Assembly (NCBI GenBank): GCA_013377095.1
Contig: JACAAY010000047.1
Span: 1-38,636, forward strand
DNA: 38,636 nucleotides
Direction of reading: 5' to 3'
Source: Desulfuromonadales bacterium
GTDB taxonomy: Bacteria; Desulfobacterota; Desulfuromonadia; Geobacterales; Pseudopelobacteraceae
The notes beneath the pieces are model-generated. The model did no database searches and was not told the origin of the DNA. It saw only the letters and a list, made by a program, of their open reading frames with translations. Made by a program: the position numbers and the translations under genes. Positions 7,963 through 14,938 of this stretch are shown here, piece by piece. Each line of letters begins with the position of its first letter. Position 1 is the stretch's first letter.

Positions 7963-9609
7963 ATGACATTGTTTTCAAATCTTTCAATAAAAAAGAAACT
8001 CATTCTGTCTTTCAGTGTCCTGTTGCTGATTACAACTACTTTGAGCGGCATATCACTCTATGCCCTTACTCAACTTAATACTTTGGTGACTGAACTGCAA
8101 CAGGTGTGCCTTCCCAGAGTGAAATATGCCACGACCTTGACTCTAGACATGAGCCGTTTCCGTTCCCTGGAATTCCAGCATATCCTGGCGTCTACCAAAG
8201 AAGAAAAAGAAGCCCTGGAAGGACCGATGCTGGAACTTATTGAATCCGTCAAACTTTACCATGAAAAAATAGCTCCTTTAATCCCTCCTGGTGACAATCC
8301 TCTGCGCAGGATTCTTGCGGCCACGGGTGATGCTGATGCGATATACTTGGCTCTCCATGCCCGGGCAATGGAACTGTCCTCGCAAAACAAGACTGAAGCA
8401 GCCGGAAACTTGCTCGCGAAGGGTCAAGGCTTGAACGCATTTACTCTGGGAATCTCGAAACTCTCTGAACTTGCCGATATTGCAATGTCTCAGAGCGAAG
8501 GTATTACCTTGAAAGCGAACAGGCTCTACGCAACGGTACGTATCGTCGTTTTTGCGGCGATTGTATTTGCACTTGTCATGAGCATTCTGTTGACGTTTAT
8601 CTTAACCCGTAACCTGAGTTCGGCAATCAATTTGCTTATTGCGGGAGCACGCCAGATTGCCAACGGTGATCTAACGGTCATTGTCAACCGGAATGGTACG
8701 GATGAAATCGGAGATCTGGCTGATGTATTCAATCAGATGACCGAAAATCTTCGGCAGGTTATCGGACAGGTGTCGAATACAACCTCATTGTTGACTGGTG
8801 AATCCGCACAGCTTGGCACGGCATCCAACAGTATGGCTACGGCGATTGAAAAAGTTGCTGAACAGGCAACCGTCGCGGCTACGGCCAGCGAAGAAATGGC
8901 ATCAACGTCTGCTGAAATCTCCCAGAGTTGCCAAATCGCCGCCGATGGCGCTCGTAAGGCGAACAATTCTGCGGAAGAGGGTGCCCTCGTTGCCAGGGAG
9001 TGCATTGACATTATGGCGAGAGTTGCCGACCGGGTTCGGGACGCTTCGGCTACGGTGGAACAGCTCGGCGCAAGATCGGACCAGATTGGAAATATTGTTG
9101 GAACCATCGAAGATATCGCGGATCAAACCAATTTGTTGGCCCTGAATGCAGCCATCGAAGCTGCAAGGGCAGGTGATCAGGGGCGTGGTTTCGCGGTCGT
9201 GGCGGATGAGGTTCGGGCCCTCGCGGAGAGAACGACAAAAGCAACCCGTGAAATTGGTGAGATGATTAAGACCATTCAACATGAGACCCGTGGTGCTGTT
9301 GTTTCCATGAAAGAAGGGTCTGTGGAAGTTGAGCGCGGTACTGTCGGTGCCGACCGTTCAGGTAAGGCTCTCGACGATATCGTGCAACAAATTTCCACTG
9401 TAACCATGCAGGTTAATCAAATTGCAACCGCTGCTACCGAGCAGACGTCAACCACACAGGAAATCAGTAATAGCATCAACGGCATCAACACCAATGTCAG
9501 AGATCGCATGCATGGTGTGCAATTAACGCTGGATTCAGCCCGTCAGCTTACCGGCTATGCGGAAATCCTGAATGCATCGGTTCAGGATTTCACGCTCTCG
9601 CCTTCGTGA
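7963..9609 (+). CDS. Methyl-accepting chemotaxis protein (4-helix-bundle sensor)
   Basis: A 548-residue transmembrane chemoreceptor. Helix 1 at about 12-34, a periplasmic helical-bundle sensor of about 155 residues, helix 2 at about 190-212 ([20 protein letters not shown]), HAMP to about 265, then the cytoplasmic signalling rod. The conserved hairpin tip ([20 protein letters not shown], then [17 protein letters not shown]) binds CheA/CheW, and Glu/Gln-rich methylation helices lie on either side. GGAG precedes the ATG by 9 nt. It shares its upstream module with the two duplicated dehydrogenase units, so the ligand may be a substrate or product of that pathway (inference). The sensor domain itself gives no ligand clue. 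Confidence 0.93.
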   Translation: MTLFSNLSIKKKLILSFSVLLLITTTLSGISLYALTQLNTLVTELQQVCLPRVKYATTLTLDMSRFRSLEFQHILASTKEEKEALEGPMLELIESVKLYHEKIAPLIPPGDNPLRRILAATGDADAIYLALHARAMELSSQNKTEAAGNLLAKGQGLNAFTLGISKLSELADIAMSQSEGITLKANRLYATVRIVVFAAIVFALVMSILLTFILTRNLSSAINLLIAGARQIANGDLTVIVNRNGTDEIGDLADVFNQMTENLRQVIGQVSNTTSLLTGESAQLGTASNSMATAIEKVAEQATVAATASEEMASTSAEISQSCQIAADGARKANNSAEEGALVARECIDIMARVADRVRDASATVEQLGARSDQIGNIVGTIEDIADQTNLLALNAAIEAARAGDQGRGFAVVADEVRALAERTTKATREIGEMIKTIQHETRGAVVSMKEGSVEVERGTVGADRSGKALDDIVQQISTVTMQVNQIATAATEQTSTTQEISNSINGINTNVRDRMHGVQLTLDSARQLTGYAEILNASVQDFTLSPS

Positions 9610-9615
9610 CGATGG

Positions 9616-9642
9616 ACCTTCACCCGAATCCAGTGAGCAAAT
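9616..9642 (+). repeat. 27-nt intergenic repeat, copy 2
   Basis: Differs from 7596-7622 at one position (G for A). It begins 7 nt after the chemoreceptor stop codon and leads directly into regulatory module B. Confidence 0.6.
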
Positions 9643-9656
9643 TTTCATTTTGAGCT

Positions 9657-9752
9657 GGAAAATCTACCGATTCTTAGCAGTCATCCACAACATTATGTTG
9701 TGGTAACCCAAAAAAAATCTGTTTTACATTTAGGCTCCGTAAAACGTATATA
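9657..9752 (+). promoter_or_regulatory. Regulatory module B
   Basis: Contains GGAAAATCTACCG, the best version of the palindrome (CCACAACAT-T-ATGTTGTGG, 9685-9703, 9-bp arms) and, 17 nt further, the dyad GTTTTAC-N11-GTAAAAC (9721-9745). TTTACA (9723-9728) and TATATA (9747-9752) with an 18-nt spacer make a plausible sigma-70-type promoter under the dyad. It lies about 280 nt before the OYE stump and dehydrogenase copy 1. Confidence 0.65.
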
Positions 9753-10030
9753 TATCAAAAATAAATAAATTAGAACAGCATTTCAATAAAGTTATATTCT
9801 AAGTTTATATTTTTAAAAATACTTACATATTTAATTGTGATACTACAAAGTAATTAAACTTTAAAGTTTGTAATATATGTTGCAATTGATACTATCAATC
9901 TTATGGTAAAAACTTAAAATAGGCGTAGCTTCTCGACACCAACTGATTAAACTGTAAATTAAGTTGAATTATTCAACAAAATATATTGTATTAAAATTTA
10001 TTTTTATCAACTAAAAAAACTAGAAGAGTT
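9753..10030 (+). other. AT-rich leader between module B and the duplicated unit
   Basis: About 280 nt, strongly AT-rich, with no credible gene. It aligns by eye, with many substitutions and small gaps, to 23394-23667 (shared words include TTTCAAT, AAGTTA, GCTCGACAC/TCTCGACAC and AGCAACTAAAAA/TCAACTAAAAAA). The two units are therefore homologous beyond the identical core. It would form a long 5' untranslated leader if transcription starts at module B. Confidence 0.5.
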
Positions 10031-10034
10031 TGTC

Positions 10035-10256
10035 ATGGCTTACAAAGATGATCCGCACATGTTTAAACCGATTCAAGTTGAAAATCTGACAATCAAAAAT
10101 CGTATTCATTTCACCCCAATGGTTCCCTGTGTTACCACGGGTGATGGTGAAGAAAATCACGAAATGCTTGATTAGATTGGCATGCAAGCACGTATAGGTG
10201 TTGGATATGTCAAATATTACAGTTTAAATTCAAGTAAGATTCAATATTTATATTGA
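10035..10256 (+). pseudogene. OYE-family NADH:flavin oxidoreductase, N-terminal stump (copy 1)
   Basis: The frame starts MAYKDDPHMFKPIQVENLTI and continues KNRIHFTPMV, the canonical first strand and helix of Old Yellow Enzyme/2,4-dienoyl-CoA-reductase-like FMN enzymes. A TAG at 10173-10175 replaces what is usually Trp in LDW-type sequence. The frame resumes IGMQARIGVGYV, again OYE-like, then loses homology and stops at 10254-10256. Only about 60 of the 350-650 family residues remain, so no FMN site or catalytic residues survive. The ribosome binding site is weak here (GAAGAG). The stump lies 34 nt before the dehydrogenase. Confidence 0.8.
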
Positions 10257-10290
10257 GATCAATTTTTAAACCTAAAAGGAGATATTGAAA

Positions 10291-11052
10291 ATGTCAAAGA
10301 GATTGGAAAATAAAGTAGCTATAATTACTGGGGCAACATCAGGCATTGGGTATGCGACAGCTATTCTTTTTGCAAAAGAGGGTGCTGAAGTAGTTTTGGC
10401 TGGACGTCGTGAAAACCTTGGCAACGAACTGGTAGATAAAATTAAGAGTCAAGGCGGAAAAGCTGTTTTTGTCAAAACAGACGCAACGAAACTAGACGAT
10501 CTCAAACATCTTGTTAAAACAGCTGCTGATCTCCATGGACGAATTGATATCCTTGTAAATAACGCAGGTGTCTTGACAGCATTCAACTTCACTGAAATGG
10601 ATGAAGTGAAAGACTTTGATACTACTTTTAACCTCAATGTAAAATCATACTTCCTGCTCTGTAAAGAAGTTCTGCCCTACATGGTAGAACAAAGGAGCGG
10701 TTCTATCGTTAATACAGCTTCTATTGGCGGTATAATAGGTATACCTCACTGTCCCGCTTATTCTGCAAGCAAAGGAGCGATTGTTATGTTTACTAAATCC
10801 TTGGCTGGTGAATATGCCAAGGCAGGAATACGCGTAAACGCCATCCTTCCAGGTCTGACAAATTCAGAAATGGTTCCCGTCGGTAGTGACTTTGAAAAAG
10901 AGGCTATTGTAGGTGTACCGATTGGAAGAGCGGCCGCTCCAGAAGAAATCGCCGCAGGCACATTGTTTTTGGCAAGTGATGAGTCTTCATTCTGCGTAGG
11001 TACTTGTTTGGTTGTTGACGGCGGCGCCACATCCGTGGACCGCGTTTGCTGA
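10291..11052 (+). CDS. Short-chain dehydrogenase/reductase (SDR), copy 1
   Basis: A 253-residue cytoplasmic classical SDR. Visible elements: TGATSGIG cofactor loop (13-20), AGRR with two Arg at 39-40 (usually favouring NADP(H)), NNAG (90-93), N116, and the catalytic S144-Y157-K161 triad in SASK context. The C-terminus is VVDGGATSVDRVC. AAAGGAG lies 9 nt before ATG 10291; a TTG six bases upstream is a less likely start. The protein is identical to the copy at 23928. It should interconvert an alcohol and a ketone, but the substrate is not readable from sequence. The neighbouring OYE stump suggests descent from an enoyl/ketone-reducing operon. Confidence 0.9.
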   Translation: MSKRLENKVAIITGATSGIGYATAILFAKEGAEVVLAGRRENLGNELVDKIKSQGGKAVFVKTDATKLDDLKHLVKTAADLHGRIDILVNNAGVLTAFNFTEMDEVKDFDTTFNLNVKSYFLLCKEVLPYMVEQRSGSIVNTASIGGIIGIPHCPAYSASKGAIVMFTKSLAGEYAKAGIRVNAILPGLTNSEMVPVGSDFEKEAIVGVPIGRAAAPEEIAAGTLFLASDESSFCVGTCLVVDGGATSVDRVC

Positions 11053-11173
11053 AGCGGGGCAAGCCACGTCTGACCATCTCTCCGGCTTCAACCCGTAGGC
11101 GGCATTGGATCTGGAAGTGTCTGAATTTTTGTTGATGACTGTACCCCAAAGGAATTACTCAGTCTGTTTGTCA

Positions 11174-11212
11174 TGGCACACCTCCATGTATACATCCCAC
11201 GGAGGTGTGCCA
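11174..11212. repeat. 12-bp perfect inverted repeat after SDR copy 1
   Basis: TGGCACACCTCC (11174-11185) pairs perfectly with GGAGGTGTGCCA (11201-11212) across a 15-nt loop that itself contains the self-complementary ATGTATACAT. No T-run follows, so it is not a standard intrinsic terminator. An RNA processing or stability hairpin, or a protein-binding dyad, is possible. An identical copy is at 24811-24849. Confidence 0.6.
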
Positions 11213-11349
11213 TTGGCAAACTGTTTCCAAGAGGATTACACAACGAAAGCACACTTCAAGCGACGCCCATCCCACTGTCATTTGATCCGGGGGAGATGCC
11301 TCCGTTTTACTGAATTTGATTTGGTTTTAAGTTGCCGAACAGCGGTTTA

Positions 11350-11382
11350 GTTCAACAGCGTTATAACACTCTTGTGTTGAAC
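11350..11382. promoter_or_regulatory. Probable operator of the LysR gene
   Basis: GTTCAACA (11350-11357) and TGTTGAAC (11375-11382) form an 8-bp perfect dyad around a 17-nt centre that contains the self-complementary GTTATAAC. It lies 48 nt upstream of the LysR gene, where an autoregulatory site is expected. A GTTCAACA half-site recurs at 12852-12859, upstream of the carrier gene. Confidence 0.5.
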
Positions 11383-11429
11383 AGATTGATCAGATACACC
11401 ACCTGCTCATCTCGAAATGGACTCAAGCT

Positions 11430-12314
11430 ATGGATACGAAACAGTTAAAACATTTTCTGAGTATCTGTGATAACAAGAGTATTACCCAGGCTGCTGAAAA
11501 TCTTTATATTTCACAGCAAGGACTAGCTACATCAATTATCAGGCTTGAAAATGAACTTAAATGTTCTTTATTCATACGTAACACAAAAGGAATTACACTT
11601 ACAAAAGAAGGTAGTTATTTTAGGCTGCAGGCAGAAAAAATTATTGCTATACTCAATGAAAGTATTAAAAATATATCCCAAGAAAATTCTAAAAAAACTG
11701 ATTTTGTACTCGGCTGTGCTTATGGGGTAGTAGCAGAATATGCTAACGATCTCTTTGAAAGCACTGAAGAAACCAGTCATGTCATGAATGTCTCCATCAA
11801 GGAGTTTCCGGACAAGCTTTGCGAAGCGGCCATACTGGATAATGATATTGAGCTGGGATTGTGTATCGGTCCCCTGGATAAAAGGAGGTTTGACTGCCAT
11901 TTCCTCATTCAGAGACGATTTTGCTTTGTCGTCCATAGATCAAACCCCCTGTCCAAATTTGATAAAATTGATATCGGGCAACTCAGAAACGAAAAGATCA
12001 TCATGATGAAACCCGACTTCAAAGTGCATAACATCCTCAGTTCTCTCTGCAAAAGCGCGGGGTTCACCCCCTGCTTCTCTTTTGAAGCCGGAGAGATCGC
12101 TCTCGTCCACAGCCTGGTAAACAATAAGCACGGAATCGGCGTGAGCGTCAGCTTCTTAGCCAAGGATTTGAATAAAGATGAAATCAAAGTTGTGGACCTT
12201 GACGAAAAAGCCTTCTTATGGTCAGTGTATCTCGTCCACAAAAAGAATCACACCCTTTCGAAAGAAGCTCAGTTACTGAAAACATCACTGCTCAAACACA
12301 TTCCTCTCGAGTAG
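11430..12314 (+). CDS. LysR-family transcriptional regulator
   Basis: 294 residues: an N-terminal winged helix-turn-helix (about 1-60, MDTKQLKHFLSICDNKSITQ then AAENLYISQQGLATSIIRLE), a linker helix, and a two-lobed substrate-binding-protein-like effector domain (about 90-290). The full length is typical. It is a close paralogue of the LysR at 35531-36415, sharing ITQAAE, ISQQGL/ITQQGL, LGCAYGVV/IGCAYGVV and GPLDKRRF/GPIDKRQF. It lies between SDR copy 1 and the respiratory genes and probably controls one or both, with a small organic co-inducer. No strong ribosome binding site is visible before ATG 11430. Confidence 0.9.
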   Translation: MDTKQLKHFLSICDNKSITQAAENLYISQQGLATSIIRLENELKCSLFIRNTKGITLTKEGSYFRLQAEKIIAILNESIKNISQENSKKTDFVLGCAYGVVAEYANDLFESTEETSHVMNVSIKEFPDKLCEAAILDNDIELGLCIGPLDKRRFDCHFLIQRRFCFVVHRSNPLSKFDKIDIGQLRNEKIIMMKPDFKVHNILSSLCKSAGFTPCFSFEAGEIALVHSLVNNKHGIGVSVSFLAKDLNKDEIKVVDLDEKAFLWSVYLVHKKNHTLSKEAQLLKTSLLKHIPLE

Positions 12315-12711
12315 ATGACTGCTTAGCTCCGAATTTGCCTGTTCCCCACATCCATAACAGCTGCCCGCCTCCTTCCCGAATCATCCCATACCTCTGCCCT
12401 GGGCTACGCACAATGTCCATCCATTGGCATGAAACCTCGACCGCGTAATGAAAAGCGAAGTGGTTGGCCTGATGGATGCCGCGGACAGAATCACCGTCCC
12501 CAGCCACATGGGTTTCCGCTGCATTCCGCTTTCAGTGATGATTGTTGGAGCATGTTTGTGTTTTTTTGTGGCCGTAGATAGAGGAGGATGGGGCTGATAG
12601 GCTATCAAATTGGGGAGGAAGGTGAGTTCGTTACCGGAAACGCCGTTAGATTGGTGTCATGGTTTCTTTTGCTCTTTGAAGGTTAGATATATTAGGCTGT
12701 TGACGTGCTTT
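12315..12711. other. Gene-poor stretch after the LysR gene
   Basis: About 400 nt. Several short open frames exist on both strands, but none has a ribosome binding site or a family signature that I recognise. The stretch ends in an intrinsic terminator. Confidence 0.4.
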
Positions 12712-12746
12712 AAAGCGCCTTGAGGATTTTCTTCGAGGCGCTTTTT
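12712..12746 (+). terminator. Intrinsic terminator
   Basis: AAAGCGCCT (12712-12720) pairs with AGGCGCTTT (12736-12744) over a 15-nt loop and runs into TTTTT. It ends plus-strand transcription from the LysR side and insulates the carrier/respiratory genes downstream. Confidence 0.8.
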
Positions 12747-12851
12747 ATGTTCTTATTCTTAGTTGTCAGCAGGTTTTTGTGACAGCTTTATGTTGTTGTT
12801 GTGGTTGATGGATTGCTGTTTCAAATAATTTTGAACGTCAGGTATGGTTCA

Positions 12852-12870
12852 GTTCAACAAGGTGTTTTAA
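12852..12870. promoter_or_regulatory. Possible LysR half-site upstream of the respiratory genes
   Basis: GTTCAACA at 12852-12859 matches the arm of the dyad before the LysR gene. It is followed after 3 nt by a degenerate second arm TGTTTTAA. It lies about 40 nt before OYE stump 3 and 285 nt before the MFS gene. Whether the LysR protein binds here is inference. Confidence 0.35.
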
Positions 12871-12898
12871 AAAAAATGCGTAAGAAAAGAGTCTTGAG

Positions 12899-13099
12899 AT
12901 GGGAGTTTTAAAAAAATACCAGAATGTGTTTTCGCCATTGAAAGCGGGCAAGCTAACCATGAAAAATCGGATTCGGTTTACCAACCCTATGCGCATAACA
13001 TCAGAAGGTGAGTGTTACCTTTAAATACCAAAGGAGGTGCATGCCGAGAACCGACCGGAAGATGACAGGTTCTGGTTCAAGCTGGTGTACGCCTTTTAG
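12899..13099 (+). pseudogene. OYE-family stump 3, upstream of the MFS gene
   Basis: From ATG 12899 the frame encodes 41 residues, MGVLKKYQNVFSPLKAGKLT then MKNRIRFTNPMR, again the OYE N-terminus. TAA at 13022-13024 ends it. The same frame then reopens as IPKEVHAENRPEDDRFWFKL and VYAF up to TAG 13097-13099; I do not recognise this second part, but it could be the joined far end after an internal deletion. Sequence differs from the two identical stumps, so this is an independent paralogue. A good AAAGGAGG within it could load ribosomes at ATG 13041 or contribute to coupling with the carrier gene. Confidence 0.65.
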
Positions 13100-13143
13100 G
13101 TCAGTGATCCCCCCAGAGACAACATAACTTGTGGAGGTAGGTA

Positions 13144-14424
13144 ATGAAAAACGAAAGCCCATATTCAAGTCATCGCTGGTTTGTGCTGCTGGCAAGCAGT
13201 CTGACGATAATGTCGCTGTATATCAACATGATCGTATTCGCCCCCATTCTGGGCTCGATCTCTTCTAATCTGAATGTTCCCCTTGAGCAGGCAACGAATC
13301 TGATGATGGGGTTTGTTCTGTCAGTTGCCCTTGTTCTCAGTTTCGGCGGTGTTGTCTGCGACAAGTACGGAATGACCTTTGCGCTGACTCTTGGTCTGTT
13401 GTGTACATCCATTCCGGCCGTGCTCATGCCTGTTATCGGTGTCAATTACGGTGCCGTTTTCATCGGTCGACTTGTTCAAGGGGCATCGGTCGGTTTTGTC
13501 TTTGCGACCATTGGACCGATTCTGGCCCTATGGTTCCCTCCCAAAGAGCAGGGAATGGCTTCTGGTGTTCTCTTTGGAGCTATTTCCATCGGGTCGGCCA
13601 TCGGCGTCATAGCTTCACCCTATCTTTTCGAACGGTTTGGTGATTGGCGGATAATGGTGGCCATCATGTCCATCCCGGGCTGGATTTCCATTTTAATGGT
13701 GATGCTGTTTACCAGAAAAGCACCTTCCGTTGAAATCCTTCAGATGCTGCGGGAATCCACGCCTTCCGGTGAAGAAACCCTGACCTTTGGTAAGGCCGTC
13801 AGGCTGCCCAGAACCTGGCATCTTACCGCCATTGTTGTCTGCAATTCGTGGGGTCTCTACTGTTTGTATAATCTTGTTCCCGCCTATCTGGGGGCTCCGG
13901 CACCCATGGGGGTCGGCTTGACTGCGGTGACGGCGGGTAATCTTTCGCTGGCGCTGATCTCGGTCGGAATCTTTGCCCCATTTGTAGGTGGCCTGTTCTT
14001 CGACAGGGTTGTCAAGGGTGATCCCAAACCGGCTGTTATTGCGGGCTTTCTTATGACCGGGGTTTTTACCTTTATGGTCCTGCTGCCATCAGTGTTTAAG
14101 CAACCGGTTATGCTGACTGTCTGCCTCATGTTGGCGGGGGTGGGCATTCCATTTATGAATGCGTCCCTGAGCTCAACCATTGCTGTCAGCTACCCCCCCG
14201 CCATTATTGGCAGAATGATGGGCTTCTGCTTCGGGATAGGTACCCTTGGCGGCGCTTTGGGGCTTCTCATTGGTGGTATTACCATCGGCAAAACGGGGAG
14301 TTTTTTCACGGCACTGGCATTTATTTCCGCTGCAGCTCTTGTCGGTATCCTCCTCATTGCCTGCTTTAACAGGAAGCAGCCATGTGTCAGCCAGTCATTG
14401 CCTGATGGAGCTTCTTCTACATGA
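13144..14424 (+). CDS. MFS transporter
   Basis: A 426-residue inner-membrane protein with about 12 hydrophobic helices in two halves. MFS signatures are visible: a GGVVCDKYG loop after helix 2, GRLVQGASVGF in helix 4, and a second GGLFFDR loop in the C-terminal half. GGAGG precedes ATG 13144 by 6 nt. Family members of this NarK/anion-cation symporter-like group move small organic anions or nitrate-like ions by proton coupling; the sequence does not decide which. As first gene of the respiratory cluster it may import or export the substrate or product of the Tat-exported reductase. Confidence 0.85.
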   Translation: MKNESPYSSHRWFVLLASSLTIMSLYINMIVFAPILGSISSNLNVPLEQATNLMMGFVLSVALVLSFGGVVCDKYGMTFALTLGLLCTSIPAVLMPVIGVNYGAVFIGRLVQGASVGFVFATIGPILALWFPPKEQGMASGVLFGAISIGSAIGVIASPYLFERFGDWRIMVAIMSIPGWISILMVMLFTRKAPSVEILQMLRESTPSGEETLTFGKAVRLPRTWHLTAIVVCNSWGLYCLYNLVPAYLGAPAPMGVGLTAVTAGNLSLALISVGIFAPFVGGLFFDRVVKGDPKPAVIAGFLMTGVFTFMVLLPSVFKQPVMLTVCLMLAGVGIPFMNASLSSTIAVSYPPAIIGRMMGFCFGIGTLGGALGLLIGGITIGKTGSFFTALAFISAAALVGILLIACFNRKQPCVSQSLPDGASST

Positions 14425-14482
14425 TACGCGGATAGACTTGGGAATATGCGGTTGCAGTTGGAACACTAATTCGGAGGATTCA

Positions 14483-14830
14483 ATGCTTAAATCATCACTT
14501 TTAGCAGTAATAGTAATAATTATTTCATCAACATTTGTATTTGCCGATGGAAACACCAACGTAATAAATAAGAAACATTTGGATAATTCATTGACATGCA
14601 AAAGTTGCCATGGGGTTGATAAGCCTTCAGCCTCACCAGGCAAAGACACATGCATTGAGTGCCATGGTGAAGTAGTAAAAACACGTGAAATTAATGTACA
14701 TGATGATGTCAAAGTAAAAGTACATGAGTCACATTACGGAGAAATAGATTGTCTCGAATGTCATAAAATCCATGGAAAGGGTCAGCTTATGTGTAACCAA
14801 TGCCATAAGTTCAACATTGATGTGAAATAG
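14483..14830 (+). CDS. Small periplasmic tetraheme cytochrome c
   Basis: 115 residues: an N-terminal signal peptide (MLKSSLLAVIVIIISSTFVF, cleavage near ADG) and four CxxCH heme sites (CKSCH, CIECH, CLECH, CNQCH), with extra His residues suitable for bis-His ligation. Size and spacing resemble the heme domain of flavocytochrome c fumarate reductases and small tetraheme cytochromes. GGAGG lies 5 nt before ATG 14483. Immediately downstream lies the FAD subunit, so in this organism the heme and flavin parts of a flavocytochrome c are encoded as two proteins. It should pass electrons to that flavoprotein. Confidence 0.9.
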   Translation: MLKSSLLAVIVIIISSTFVFADGNTNVINKKHLDNSLTCKSCHGVDKPSASPGKDTCIECHGEVVKTREINVHDDVKVKVHESHYGEIDCLECHKIHGKGQLMCNQCHKFNIDVK

Positions 14831-14938
14831 GTTTATGTCAATCTCTTCTGGTTCCTCGGGAGAATGGCTGATCTTTCCCTGGCGGAATGTGGATGCCATC
14901 TTTAAAGGAATACACAAAATACAAAGGAGGATTCGGGT

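Larger units (their letters stand above)
10031..11271 (+). repeat. 1,241-bp perfect direct repeat, copy 1
   Basis: Every base I compared between 10031-11271 and 23668-24908 (offset 13,637) is the same. The identity begins 4 nt before the ATG of the OYE stump and ends in non-coding DNA 219 nt after the dehydrogenase stop. The upstream flank is homologous but diverged; the downstream flank is unrelated. No IS-type inverted ends or target duplication are visible at the borders. Confidence 0.95.

Noticed and set aside
10173-10175. In-frame TAG in the OYE stump as a recoded (pyrrolysine) codon
   Set aside because: Homology resumes after the stop for only about 12 residues and the rest of the enzyme is missing, so readthrough could not make a functional protein. 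TGG to TAG mutation is simpler.
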